64,000 bases of DNA from a bacterium (GTDB lineage: Bacteria > Zixibacteria > MSB-5A5 > WJJR01). Where the stretch lies: positions 120,559 to 184,558 of the forward strand of contig JAKAKI010000040.1 in the NCBI GenBank assembly GCA_021813505.1, read 5' to 3'. Positions 43,017-51,584 of the stretch are shown piece after piece (within the stretch, counting starts at the first letter, position 1; every line of letters starts with the position of its first letter). The notes under the pieces were generated by a model. That model was not told where the DNA came from. It was given only the letters and a program-made list of their open reading frames with translations, and did no database searches. A program made the position numbers and the translations under genes.

Positions 43017-44582
43017 ATGGTGAGTCGGCAATTACTATGGGTGGATGATGAGATCGAATTGCTCGAGTCTCATTTCCTCTTTTTGAAGGGACGCGGCTAC
43101 GAGGTGACAGGCGCCCATTCCGGCGAAGACGCCCTCGAATGGATCCAGAAGCGCCGCTTCGATCTGGTCCTCCTCGACGAGCAGATGCCGGGAATGGATG
43201 GGCTGACAACTCTTGAGGAACTGAAGAAGATCGATCCCAATCTTCCGATCGTGATGGTGACCAAGACGGAAGAAGACCGGATCATGGATCAGGCGATCGG
43301 CAAGAAGATCGATGACTATCTCACGAAGCCGGTCAACCCGTCCCAGATTCTCTCAGTCATCAAGCGGCTGCTCGAGCGGCGCAAGATCCAGTCCGAGCAT
43401 CTTGCCAAGAAGTACGTCGAAGATTTTAATTCGCTCCGCGATGTCCTCTCGCCGAGGGCGCATTGGAAGGAATGGATCAAGGCGCACTTCATGCTTTCCC
43501 GCTGGGATTTGGAACTCGACTTGTTCGTCAACCTCGGACTCGACCAAACCCACCGTGAGCACAAGCGGGAGTGGAACGCGGAGTTTGGGCGGTGGGTCGA
43601 ACGGGAGTACCCGAAGTGGCTGGCGCAGTTGGATTCGCCCGATCGCCCGCCGTTGTCGATCGATGTCGTGAAGCGGCACCTGGCGCCGCATCTCCGCGCC
43701 GGGAAGAAGGTTTTCTTCTTTGTGATCGACTGTGTCCGGCTTGATCAATGGTTGAATATCGAACCGGAGTTGGCTGAGTACTTTACCATCGAGCGAGATT
43801 CGTATTTCTCCATCCTCCCGTCGGCCACCCCGTTCAGCCGCAACGCGATCTTCTCGGGCATGTTCGCGGATGAAATCAAACGGCTTTACCCGGAGCTCTG
43901 GCAGATCGGAGACAAGGATGAGTTTTCCCGCAACCGGCTGGAGCGCCAGCTCCTGGACCAGCAGTTGGACCGGCTGGGTGTGCGTCTTCCGGTTGCACCA
44001 AAGTACGTAAAGGTCCTGGATTTTGCCGAGGGGGAGAATGTCTACCGAAAATTTTCCGGCTACAAGGATACGCCCCTGCTTTCCGTGGTGTACAATTTCA
44101 TCGACCATCTTGCCCACGGGCATTCTGAGGATGAGATCCTCCACGAACTCGCGCCCGATGAAGCTGCGTTTCGCGGCCTGATGAAGACGTGGTTCATCAA
44201 CTCCTCGTGGCTTAAAGTCCTTCGCAAGATTGCCCGCGAGCCGAATGCGGTTGCGGTTATCACAACCGATCATGGCAGCATTATGGGGACCCACGCCTCG
44301 GTCGCGCACGGCAGGAAGGACACTTCGCCGAACCTGCGTTACAAGTTCGGCGACAACCTCAATGGTGATCCCAAAGAGGCAGTGATCATCCGGGACCCGC
44401 GCACGTATCGGCTGCCGATGTTCACCATGAACACAACGTACCTTTTGGCCAAGGAAGAATTCTACTTCGTCTATCCCACCAACTTCAATGAGTACCAGCG
44501 CAAATTTGCCAACACATTCCAGCATGGCGGCATCTCGCTGCCGGAAATGATTCTGCCCGTCATCACGCTGACACCGAAGTAA
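43017..44582 (+). CDS. porX: PorX-type response regulator fused to a PglZ (alkaline phosphatase superfamily) domain
   Basis: A 521-residue protein. The receiver (1-120) has Asp10-Asp11, phospho-acceptor Asp54 (LVLLDEQMPGMDG), Thr82 and Lys104 (DYLTKPV). A helical linker (about 125-210) leads to the PglZ domain: FFVIDCVRLDQW (Asp238), SATPFSRNAIFSGMF (Thr271, the position of the catalytic Thr in this fold), NFIDHLAHGHSEDE and AVITTDHGSIMGTH with the metal-binding Asp/His. In Bacteroidetes PorX controls type IX secretion genes and its PglZ domain cleaves oligonucleotides; the same role here is inference. All key residues appear intact. Confidence 0.92.
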   Translation: MVSRQLLWVDDEIELLESHFLFLKGRGYEVTGAHSGEDALEWIQKRRFDLVLLDEQMPGMDGLTTLEELKKIDPNLPIVMVTKTEEDRIMDQAIGKKIDDYLTKPVNPSQILSVIKRLLERRKIQSEHLAKKYVEDFNSLRDVLSPRAHWKEWIKAHFMLSRWDLELDLFVNLGLDQTHREHKREWNAEFGRWVEREYPKWLAQLDSPDRPPLSIDVVKRHLAPHLRAGKKVFFFVIDCVRLDQWLNIEPELAEYFTIERDSYFSILPSATPFSRNAIFSGMFADEIKRLYPELWQIGDKDEFSRNRLERQLLDQQLDRLGVRLPVAPKYVKVLDFAEGENVYRKFSGYKDTPLLSVVYNFIDHLAHGHSEDEILHELAPDEAAFRGLMKTWFINSSWLKVLRKIAREPNAVAVITTDHGSIMGTHASVAHGRKDTSPNLRYKFGDNLNGDPKEAVIIRDPRTYRLPMFTMNTTYLLAKEEFYFVYPTNFNEYQRKFANTFQHGGISLPEMILPVITLTPK

Positions 44583-44656
44583 TTGAGTGCCCCTTCGGAC
44601 CAAGGAGCTTGGGTTGCCGGCCCAATACCTGCCCCCCCCGAAGTGGGCCTATAAAC

Positions 44657-45118
44657 ATGAATCCAGCAACGCCGCCAACTGTGTCACCTGTCGGTTCGCA
44701 CGTGACGAAATCTGAAGCCGAAACCGAGCAGTTGGCAGCCGCTTTCGCGCGAATCCTCAATCCGGGAAGCTGGGTGGGGCTGATCGGCGCGCTCGGTTCG
44801 GGCAAGTCCGTCTTCGCGCGCGCAGTGGGGCGTGCCTGGGGTGTGGAGGTGGCGATGCCATCTCCGACATACACGCTCATGAACTGCCTTGCGGGCCGTT
44901 GCCCGATCTACCACATGGACCTGTACCGGATCGAATCGGCTGACGAACTGGATTTCGCCGGGCTCACGCCGTATTTTTCGTCATCGGGCATCTGTTTGGT
45001 CGAATGGGCCGAGAAAGCACATTCCCTCTGGCCCGCGATGGGATGGACTGTCACGTTTGACCAACTCGACGAAAACTCCCGGCGCATTGAGATAGCCTCG
45101 CTCCGCGAAAGTCATTGA
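44657..45118 (+). CDS. tsaE: tRNA threonylcarbamoyladenosine biosynthesis ATPase TsaE
   Basis: ATPase that recycles the TsaB-TsaD complex making t6A37 in tRNA. I start at the ATG 44657, just after a TATAAAC stretch. The Walker A motif GALGSGKS (residues 44-51), the SPTYTLMN segment and the YHMDLYRIESADELDF region are diagnostic; VEWAEKAHSLWP follows. 153 residues is normal. The next gene encodes TsaB, so this is the common tsaE-tsaB-rimI arrangement, here placed just behind the PorX-type regulator. Confidence 0.93.
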   Translation: MNPATPPTVSPVGSHVTKSEAETEQLAAAFARILNPGSWVGLIGALGSGKSVFARAVGRAWGVEVAMPSPTYTLMNCLAGRCPIYHMDLYRIESADELDFAGLTPYFSSSGICLVEWAEKAHSLWPAMGWTVTFDQLDENSRRIEIASLRESH

Positions 45119-45128
45119 GGACGACTGC

Positions 45129-45830
45129 GTGCTGGTTATGGGATTCGATTGTACTGCCCCGAGGCTGACACTTGGGCTCGCCGATGGCGATCGGGCGCTT
45201 GGCCGCTGGGACGATACACCCCAGAAACACCGCGGTGATGCGCTTGATGGTTTGATCGACCGCGCATTAGGCGAAACCGGTGTGACGCGCGCTGATGTCC
45301 GTGGTTTGGCGCTGGTCACGGGACCCGGTTCGCTGACGGCGACGCGCATCGGCTGGGCGACGGCGTGCGGCTGGGCCAAGTCCACCGGCATTCCGATTAC
45401 AGGCTGGACAACGCCTCACGTACAATGGCGCAAATGGATGGGAACCGATTCTGCGTCATTGGTGATCACGAGGCACCTCAAGTCAGACGCAACAGTCTAT
45501 TGCATGATTCATCATCGGGGTCTCGAATTCTATTGCTACCAGCTCGCCGATGAAAGTCCGCCGGGAAATCCAGTTGCGGTACTTCTCGATCAATGGCGGC
45601 CATCAGCCGTTCCTGCCGTGCTTCTCGGCCCGGGCCTCTTGAGCCATCGCGATAAATGGGCTTCCATGATCACGCCGAACCTGGAAATCGTCTCCGAAGA
45701 CGAGGCACTGGTTGGAGGCGACACGCTCGCACAATGGGGAGTGGCGGAGCTGAGTGCGGGTCGGCGGTTGGACCCAACTGTCTCACCGTTGGATTATGGT
45801 CTGCCACCGACTTTCCGGAAGGCCTCATGA
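45129..45830 (+). CDS. tsaB: tRNA threonylcarbamoyladenosine biosynthesis protein TsaB
   Basis: Scaffold partner of TsaD in t6A synthesis; an ASKHA-fold protein without activity of its own. The N-terminus VMGFDCTAPRLTLGLADGD and the LALVTGPGSLTATRIGWATA segment (the usual GPGSFTGLRIG position) identify it, though it is divergent from standard TsaB, with Leu-Thr-Ala-Thr in place of Phe-Thr-Gly-Leu. 233 residues is normal. The start is a GTG at 45129, or possibly the ATG 9 nt later. It overlaps rimI by 4 bp. Confidence 0.85.
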   Translation: MLVMGFDCTAPRLTLGLADGDRALGRWDDTPQKHRGDALDGLIDRALGETGVTRADVRGLALVTGPGSLTATRIGWATACGWAKSTGIPITGWTTPHVQWRKWMGTDSASLVITRHLKSDATVYCMIHHRGLEFYCYQLADESPPGNPVAVLLDQWRPSAVPAVLLGPGLLSHRDKWASMITPNLEIVSEDEALVGGDTLAQWGVAELSAGRRLDPTVSPLDYGLPPTFRKAS

Positions 45831-46318
45831 CTGTGGGTGGAGCCGTGATACGCGCCATGACGTCGAAAGATATCTCTGCCGTCACAGCGATGGAACGCGA
45901 CATCTTCCCCGATCCGTGGACCGAGGATATGTTCCGGGAGGCGCTGATACTTTCCAAGTCGGTCAATCTCGTTGTAGCCGATGGCGATGGTTCGCTGTGC
46001 GGCTATCTCTGCGCGCAGGCGGTGGCCGATGAAATTCAAATTCACAATGTTGCCGTGGCCACGACCCACCGCCGCCAGGGGATTGGCCGTGCCCTTCTGG
46101 AGTACGCCGAGAAACAGGGCAGCGATAACGGTGCCGTCTGTGCCGTTTTGGAGGTCCGCATTACCAATACCGCAGCCCTTGCCATGTACGGGCAGATGGG
46201 GTATCGTCGGATAGGCCGGCGGCGCGCTTACTACCGGAAACCGGTGTGTGACGCGCTGGTGTTACTGAAAGTGTTTGATGGTGCCCCGGCAGAAGAAACC
46301 AAACAGGATGTGAGTTGA
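45827..46318 (+). CDS. rimI: Ribosomal-protein-alanine N-acetyltransferase, RimI-like GNAT
   Basis: GNAT acetyltransferase expected to acetylate the N-terminus of ribosomal protein S18 or similar. The start at ATG 45827 overlaps the tsaB stop. 163 residues with the opening AVIRAMTSKDISAVTAMERD, DPWTEDMFREAL (a RimI hallmark), QIHNVAVATTHRRQGIGRALLEYAEK (acetyl-CoA loop) and EVRITNTAALAMYGQMGYRR. The stop shares a base with the accD start (TGATG). Confidence 0.9.
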   Translation: MTVGGAVIRAMTSKDISAVTAMERDIFPDPWTEDMFREALILSKSVNLVVADGDGSLCGYLCAQAVADEIQIHNVAVATTHRRQGIGRALLEYAEKQGSDNGAVCAVLEVRITNTAALAMYGQMGYRRIGRRRAYYRKPVCDALVLLKVFDGAPAEETKQDVS

Positions 46319-47229
46319 TGGAATGGTTTCGTAAGGCGAAGGCGGGGCTAACCCGCCAGGATAAGCAGGACATCCCCGACGGCCTTTGGACCAAATGCGG
46401 CGGTTGCGGGGAGATTATCTATGCCCGCGAGCTTGAACGCCGTTTCTGGGTTTGCCCGTCGTGCGAGTATCACTTCCGCATCGGTCATGCCGAGTACATA
46501 CGACTGCTCTTGGACGACGGTGTTCTGGAAGAGTACGACCGAGGTCTAATCTCCGGTGACCCGCTTAAATTCAAGGACAAGAAGAAATATCCGGAACGCA
46601 TCGCCGATGCGCAGCAGAAGACGGGCCTGGCTGATGCCGTGGTCTGCGGCATTGGTAAGATCGGCGGACGCGCGGTTTCATTCAGCGTGATGGAGTTTGC
46701 ATTCATCGGTGGCAGCATGGGTTCGGTAGTCGGGGAGAAGGTGGCCCGCGCCATCGAACGCGCCATGACCCGGCGCATCCCACTCGTGATTGTTGCCTGC
46801 TCCGGCGGCGCCCGCATGCAGGAGGGGATTCTCTCGCTCATGCAAATGGCCAAGACCAGCTTCCTCCTGGCGGAGCTGGTGGAAGCGAAGATTCCCTACA
46901 TCTCCGTGCTGACCAATCCCACCACCGCCGGTGTGATGGCATCATTCGCGTCGCTGGGTGACGTCATCATTGCCGAACCCGGAGCGCAACTCGGATTCGC
47001 TGGCCCGCGCGTGATCCGTGAGACGATCCGTCAGGAATTGCCGCCGGGATTCCAGAGTTCCGAGTTTTTCCAGGAACACGGCTTCCTCGATAAAATCGTC
47101 AAGCGCACGGAATTGAAGCCGACCTTGATCAATTTGCTGACTTTTCTCTCCGGCCCGAACTCCGGAGTCATGGAAAAGACTGGTTCAACTCTCCCGATGC
47201 CCGGGGGCTTGCCAGAATCGCCTGCGTGA
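46318..47229 (+). CDS. accD: Acetyl-CoA carboxylase carboxyltransferase subunit beta
   Basis: Forms with AccA the carboxyltransferase that makes malonyl-CoA for fatty acid synthesis. The N-terminal zinc ribbon has Cys27-x2-Cys30 and Cys46-x2-Cys49 (WTKCGGC, FWVCPSCEYHF). The crotonase-fold core has FAFIGGSMGSVVGEKV, IVACSGGARMQEGILSLMQMAK and TAGVMASFASLGDVIIAEPGA (as separate segments), ending with GFAGPRVIRETI. 303 residues is normal. The start ATG 46318 overlaps the rimI stop; the stop overlaps the folC GTG start. Confidence 0.96.
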   Translation: MEWFRKAKAGLTRQDKQDIPDGLWTKCGGCGEIIYARELERRFWVCPSCEYHFRIGHAEYIRLLLDDGVLEEYDRGLISGDPLKFKDKKKYPERIADAQQKTGLADAVVCGIGKIGGRAVSFSVMEFAFIGGSMGSVVGEKVARAIERAMTRRIPLVIVACSGGARMQEGILSLMQMAKTSFLLAELVEAKIPYISVLTNPTTAGVMASFASLGDVIIAEPGAQLGFAGPRVIRETIRQELPPGFQSSEFFQEHGFLDKIVKRTELKPTLINLLTFLSGPNSGVMEKTGSTLPMPGGLPESPA

Positions 47230-48563
47230 GTTTGGGGTCGCGTGTGAACTACCACGAGGCCGTGTCCCGCCTTTATTCTCTCGAATTCTGGGGAATAAAG
47301 CTTGGCTTGGACAACATCGAGCAATTTGCGCGCCGTCTGGGAGATCCGCACAAGAAGTTTCCCTCGATCCACATCGCCGGCACGAATGGCAAAGGGTCGG
47401 TTACCGCGCTTCTCGATTCCATGCTGCGTACGGCAGGGTATCGGGTGGGACGGTATACTTCGCCTCATCTGCGCGATTTTCGCGAACGGATCCATGTGCA
47501 AGGTCGACCCGTCGCACAGACTGACGTGGCCGATTTTGTCCGGCGGCATTGGGCGGCCATCCACCGCGAACGGTACACCTATTTTGAGACTGTCACGGCA
47601 ATGGCATTCGACCTGTTTGCGAAGCAGCATGTCGACGTCGGCGTCATCGAGGTGGGACTGGGTGGGCGGTTTGATGCCACCAATATTGTGCGTCCGATCA
47701 TGTCGATTATCACCAACATCGACCTGGACCACACGGAGGTGCTTGGAAATACGCGCCGCGAGATTGCATTGGAGAAGGCGGGTATCATTAAAGAAGGCAC
47801 ACCGGTCGTGATCGGGCCGCTGGTCCCCACGGCGCGACGCGCTATCGAGAATGTCGCCCGGGATCGCAATGCACCGTTGTGGAGCAGCTACGAAATCCTC
47901 AGTGACAGGGCGTTTCCATGCCACAGCTTGCTGGCGTCAATGCGCTGGCATCTCCCGCTTCTGGGTGATCACCAGGTGGCGAATCTGAGCGTGGCCCTGG
48001 CTGCAGCGTTTGTGCTTCATGCGCATGGGTTCAAACTCTCGGTCGCGAACCTGCGACAGGGGATACGGAAGACATGCTGGCCCGGACGGTTTCAAATCAT
48101 CCCCGGAATACCGACGATTGTATTCGATGTCGCGCACAACGCCCCGGGCGTGCAGCGAGTTGTTGCCACTTGGCGCAAAGTGTTTGGCCGTCGACGCGCA
48201 GTCCTGGTCTTTACCGCTCGGGGAGACAAGGACTTCAAATCGATGTGGCGGGCGCTAGCTCCCCAGACCGCGCGGTGGATCGGCTGTCCGCTGCCGCATT
48301 CACGGGGAATCCCTGAGGAAACGATGCGCGCCATGGCACATGCATCCTCGGCTCCGTTTGAGTGGTGCTCCGATGCCCAGGCAGCATTGCGGCGCGCCCT
48401 GATCGAGGCGGGAGGCGATGGGCTGGTACTGGTCGTGGGATCGCACTACCTGGTAGGTGATCTAATCCGCCCCGAGCATTTTGACAGAGTGCCCGCCAAG
48501 TCCCGTCAGATACAGGAACTGACTTGGGCCGGTATTTTGAGAATGGCGCGGGAGTGCCGATAG
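47226..48563 (+). CDS. folC: Bifunctional folylpolyglutamate / dihydrofolate synthase
   Basis: Adds glutamate to dihydropteroate and to folates. The 445-residue protein has the Mur-ligase-type P-loop IAGTNGKGSVTALLDSML, RYTSPHLRDFRERIHVQG, IEVGLGGRFDATNIV and HTEVLGNTRREIALEKAGI, then DHQVANLSVALAA and a C-terminal domain with VFDVAHNAPGVQRVV. It starts with a GTG in a 4-bp overlap with accD, the widespread accD-folC pairing. The product is complete. Confidence 0.95.
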   Translation: MSLGSRVNYHEAVSRLYSLEFWGIKLGLDNIEQFARRLGDPHKKFPSIHIAGTNGKGSVTALLDSMLRTAGYRVGRYTSPHLRDFRERIHVQGRPVAQTDVADFVRRHWAAIHRERYTYFETVTAMAFDLFAKQHVDVGVIEVGLGGRFDATNIVRPIMSIITNIDLDHTEVLGNTRREIALEKAGIIKEGTPVVIGPLVPTARRAIENVARDRNAPLWSSYEILSDRAFPCHSLLASMRWHLPLLGDHQVANLSVALAAAFVLHAHGFKLSVANLRQGIRKTCWPGRFQIIPGIPTIVFDVAHNAPGVQRVVATWRKVFGRRRAVLVFTARGDKDFKSMWRALAPQTARWIGCPLPHSRGIPEETMRAMAHASSAPFEWCSDAQAALRRALIEAGGDGLVLVVGSHYLVGDLIRPEHFDRVPAKSRQIQELTWAGILRMARECR

Positions 48564-48636
48564 AGTGTCAAAGACTGGGCGCGATCGCTGGTCACCGGGA
48601 ACAGATAGCGGTATTGTGTGTTTCGGGACTGCGGCG

Positions 48637-48665
48637 TTGACTTTGAGTCGCGCGCTTTGTAGCCT
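48637..48665 (+). promoter_or_regulatory. Candidate promoter for trxA
   Basis: TTGACT (48637-48642), 17-nt spacer and TAGCCT (48660-48665) lie about 24 bp before the trxA start, in a 125-bp gap after folC. The -35 box is good and the -10 box weak, and the position leaves only a short leader that still includes the AGGAGG ribosome-binding site near 48679. Confidence 0.35.
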
Positions 48666-48688
48666 GCAATTTCTGATGAGGAGGACAA

Positions 48689-49015
48689 ATGTCGAAACCA
48701 GTTGAAGTCACAGATGCGAATTTTGATGCCGAGGTGCTGAAGTCGGAAATTCCGGTTCTCGTTGATTTTTGGGCGACGTGGTGCGGCCCGTGCAAGATGA
48801 TTGCGCCGGTGGTTGCGGAATTGGCACAGGAGTACGACGGCCGCTTGAAAGTTGCCAAGATCGACGTCGATAAGAACAATTCGGTGGCCAGCCAGTTTCG
48901 CATCATGAGCATCCCCAGCCTGCTCTTTTTCAAGGGCGGCGAAAAGGTCGACCAGATCATTGGCGCTGTCCCCAAGCAGAATTTCGTGGACAAGATCACC
49001 AAGATTCTGGCATGA
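48689..49015 (+). CDS. trxA: Thioredoxin
   Basis: A 108-residue cytoplasmic disulfide reductase with the active site WCGPC (Cys32, Cys35) in VLVDFWATWCGPCKM and the cis-proline loop SIPSLLFFKGG. A strong GAGGAGG ribosome-binding site precedes the ATG. It overlaps the following OsmC-family gene by 4 bp, so the two are co-translated and probably share a redox role. Confidence 0.97.
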   Translation: MSKPVEVTDANFDAEVLKSEIPVLVDFWATWCGPCKMIAPVVAELAQEYDGRLKVAKIDVDKNNSVASQFRIMSIPSLLFFKGGEKVDQIIGAVPKQNFVDKITKILA

Positions 49016-49497
49016 CCATCAACCCAGAGCTGAGCCGAGGCGCCTCCGAACCTATGAGCAACTCTCCAGTCATATCCGCCGATTTGGTTTGGGAAGGCGG
49101 GATGTCGTTCGTGGCGCGAACCGACTCCCATCACTTCATCACGTTGGATGCGTCGGCCGAGGATGGCGGGCAGAATTCCGGCCCCCGTCCGATGGAAGCA
49201 GTTCTTTGCGCGCTGGGTGGCTGCTCCGGCATGGACGTGGTCGCGTTCCTGCGCAAGAAACGGCGCACGGTCGAGGCGCTCACTGTCCGCGTCAGCGGCA
49301 AACGACGCGAGAATCCCCCGCGCATCTTCGAAGAGTTGAATCTGGAGTATCGCCTGCGCGGTCCCGATCTCACCGATGCCGACATTCGCTGGGCGGTGGA
49401 GCTATCTATCAACAAGTACTGTTCAGTTTTGGCGATGCTGGGTCAGACGGCCAAAGTCGTGCCGCGTTGGACACTGGAACCTCCGGCCACTTCGTAA
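49012..49497 (+). CDS. OsmC/Ohr-family peroxide-related protein
   Basis: A 161-residue OsmC-fold protein with the two redox cysteines in place: Cys71 (EAVLCALGGCSGMDVV) and Cys137 (SINKYCSVLAML). Family members reduce organic peroxides or disulfides, or serve as acyl-CoA-type thiol handlers. The RKKRRTVEALTVRVSG segment is typical of the YhfA branch, where physiological substrates are unclear. Overlapping trxA suggests thioredoxin-dependent recycling, an inference. An alternative start is the Met at residue 15. Confidence 0.87.
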   Translation: MTINPELSRGASEPMSNSPVISADLVWEGGMSFVARTDSHHFITLDASAEDGGQNSGPRPMEAVLCALGGCSGMDVVAFLRKKRRTVEALTVRVSGKRRENPPRIFEELNLEYRLRGPDLTDADIRWAVELSINKYCSVLAMLGQTAKVVPRWTLEPPATS

Positions 49498-49521
49498 CAT
49501 AAATAGCCCTGAACTCGACCC

Positions 49522-49551
49522 CTGCCGCCGTTGTTAGAAGGTAGGCGGCAG
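49522..49551 (+). terminator. Hairpin after the trxA-OsmC pair
   Basis: An 8-bp stem CTGCCGCC (49522-49529) with GGCGGCAG (49544-49551) and a 14-nt loop, 25 bp past the OsmC stop. It is followed by TGCTTTGG, so it is at best a weak intrinsic terminator. Confidence 0.5.
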
Positions 49552-49613
49552 TGCTTTGGGGCACATGTTTGCATGGACTTCGGCGGCTGCCGCGTCGATA
49601 ATCGCATATAGGA

Positions 49614-50465
49614 GTGCAACTGGGGTCCGGAATGGGATATACAGTGGTCAACAGGGGTGGATTCGGCACATGGGGCGGCGGTGGGATGTTCCCACCGGCG
49701 ATCAAAGCGTTGCTGTGGGCAAACGGGGGCATGTTTCTGGCCCAGATGTATGCCAGCGCGCCGCTCCTGCATTACCTCGGTCTGTCGCCGGCAATGGTCA
49801 TGAAGGGGGCTGTCTGGCAGCTTTTCACCTACATGTTCCTGCACGGCGACTTCTTCCACATTCTGTTTAACATGTTGGCGCTGTGGATGTTTGGCCGGGA
49901 TATCGAGGATGTTTGGGGGACCAGGGCGTTCCTGAAGTACTACATGATCTGCGGTATAGGGGCGGGAGTTGTAACCGCGCTGGTTCTCTGGGGGAGCGTA
50001 GTTCCCACGATCGGGGCATCTGGGGCGATTTTCGGGATTCTGCTCGCCTTCGGGATGCTGTGGCCGGATCGCATCATCTACCTGTGGTTCTTCTTTCCCA
50101 TCAAGGCCAAGTACATGGTGATGCTGTTTGGGGCTCTGGAACTGGTGGCCTCATTCAAATTCACCGCTGATGGCGTTGGGCATTTCACCCATCTGGGCGG
50201 CCTGGCGATTGGATTTCTGTATCTGAAGATGGGCGACCGCCCGTTTCGATTCCCCCGTCCGCTGGCGTTCCTGGGAGTCTGGCGGGGGCGGCAGAAGGCA
50301 CGCCGTCTCAAAAAGCAGTGGGAGGACCAGCGTGCCCTGATGGAGGCCGTTGACAGGGTGCTGGACCGGATCAATGAAGTCGGGTTCGAACAGTTGACGC
50401 CCGAAGAGAAGGCCATCCTGGAGCGCGCATCGCAGAAGTTGTCGACCGAAAAGAGCAAGAGCTGA
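49614..50465 (+). CDS. Rhomboid-family intramembrane serine protease
   Basis: A 283-residue membrane protease with about six helices. The catalytic serine is Ser136 in IGASGAIFG, and the catalytic histidine is His193 in GHFTHLGG; the FLHGDFFHILFNMLALWMFG loop (helix 2) is typical. A basic, Lys/Arg/Glu-rich cytoplasmic tail (about 225-283) with coiled-coil character follows the last helix (DRVLDRINEVGFEQLTPEEK), as in many FCB rhomboids. The frame starts at a GTG (49614); an ATG at 49632 is equally plausible. Substrates are unknown. Confidence 0.92.
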   Translation: MQLGSGMGYTVVNRGGFGTWGGGGMFPPAIKALLWANGGMFLAQMYASAPLLHYLGLSPAMVMKGAVWQLFTYMFLHGDFFHILFNMLALWMFGRDIEDVWGTRAFLKYYMICGIGAGVVTALVLWGSVVPTIGASGAIFGILLAFGMLWPDRIIYLWFFFPIKAKYMVMLFGALELVASFKFTADGVGHFTHLGGLAIGFLYLKMGDRPFRFPRPLAFLGVWRGRQKARRLKKQWEDQRALMEAVDRVLDRINEVGFEQLTPEEKAILERASQKLSTEKSKS

Positions 50466-50499
50466 CCGGGATCCCCAGCCTCTTGCCAGGAGAACGACC

Positions 50500-51468
50500 A
50501 TGTTAACCGTGACTGTTGCCGCCCGTCAGCCTGAATCACAAAGGCGTTACCGTGATTTGCTCAAGGAACTCGGTGTTGCGGCTCATTACGTGACCGACCA
50601 CGAGCAGCTCATAAAATGTGTCCGCACGCGTCCTGTCGACCTCGTTCTATTCGACCTAAACGACCCTCGTTGGCCCGCGCGCAAATGGCTGGATGCCGCC
50701 GCCGTCGATAGCGATTTAGCCGCTGTCCCCGTCGTGTGGGTGGGTTCCGAAGCACCTGCTCCGGATATGGAGGCCATCGCGCAGTATCGCCTGGGAGTGC
50801 ATCTCCCCAAGATGCCCGATGCCGCGGCGTTGACTGCGGTCATAACCACCATCACCGGCGCGGTACGGCGGGAGACAGACAGTGGTCAGGTTCCCCTTGC
50901 CGGGTCGGATCCGGAGGCCTGGAAACCCGCGGTGAATACGATTGACGACGCGCTCAGTATCTTTGTCGAAGCGCCTGATGCGTCGCTGGCGGCAGGCTCC
51001 GCAAAGCCGAAGTTGGAACAGCCGTCCACCAAGACGAAAGAAGCGCCGCGCAACGCTTCTGGATCTACCGGGGACGACTATGATCTGTTCGTGGCTGAAA
51101 TGGTCAAAACCGAGCCCCACTCACTTCCACGCGAAGCTGTACCCAGGTTCGTCGACGCGGGCGTACCAACCGGCACGGAGAAGGGTATCCTAATCCCGCA
51201 TCCCGATGACGCGGATTTCGTGGTGCCGGAGGAGTCGGCTCCCAATTCGCAGCCCGACGTTGGCCTGTCCCTGATGAGCGGGTTGGAGACCACGGCCGAA
51301 TCCGATTCCCCAGTTCGCGAGAGTGATCAAGAGGCGGATGCCCAAAAGGCGCTCATCGACAAGATTGCCGGCGAGGTGGCTGCCCGTCTGGCCGGAGAAC
51401 TGGTGAAGAAGCTTGATCCGTCGGCGATCCGGAAGGCCGTCGAGGCCACGCTGACCCATACGCGTTAG
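50500..51468 (+). CDS. Hypothetical protein with degenerate receiver-like N-terminus
   Basis: A 322-residue protein I do not recognise beyond its first ~120 residues, which have receiver-domain alternation (VTVAARQPESQRRYRDLLKE, VDLVLFDLNDPRW, VPVVWVGSEAPAP), with an Asp after LVLF as in a phospho-acceptor site but no clear acidic pocket or conserved Lys. The middle (about 130-265) is low-complexity Pro/Ser/Asp/Glu. The last ~45 residues form an amphipathic helix (IAGEVAARLAGELVKKLDPS) like the C-terminal helices of polarity and gliding regulators. It starts 34 bp after the rhomboid gene. Confidence 0.7.
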   Translation: MLTVTVAARQPESQRRYRDLLKELGVAAHYVTDHEQLIKCVRTRPVDLVLFDLNDPRWPARKWLDAAAVDSDLAAVPVVWVGSEAPAPDMEAIAQYRLGVHLPKMPDAAALTAVITTITGAVRRETDSGQVPLAGSDPEAWKPAVNTIDDALSIFVEAPDASLAAGSAKPKLEQPSTKTKEAPRNASGSTGDDYDLFVAEMVKTEPHSLPREAVPRFVDAGVPTGTEKGILIPHPDDADFVVPEESAPNSQPDVGLSLMSGLETTAESDSPVRESDQEADAQKALIDKIAGEVAARLAGELVKKLDPSAIRKAVEATLTHTR

Positions 51469-51584
51469 GGATGCACAGCCCTGCAAGTCCGATTCTCCCG
51501 CAATGATCCTGTTTGCGCGCGTCGCCTTTTCTGGCGATCTTCGTTCGACTTTGAGGTTCGATAACGAGTATACGTGAGGCAGCC

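Noticed and set aside
43017-44582. PglZ domain as sign of a BREX defence island
   Set aside because: It is fused to a receiver, beside a histidine kinase, and no brx-type genes (methylase, BrxC ATPase, BrxL) are nearby.
43353-44603. 416-codon open frame antisense to the PorX-like gene
   Set aside because: Composition is that of a GC-rich shadow frame; no domain, and the opposite strand has all motifs of a known family.
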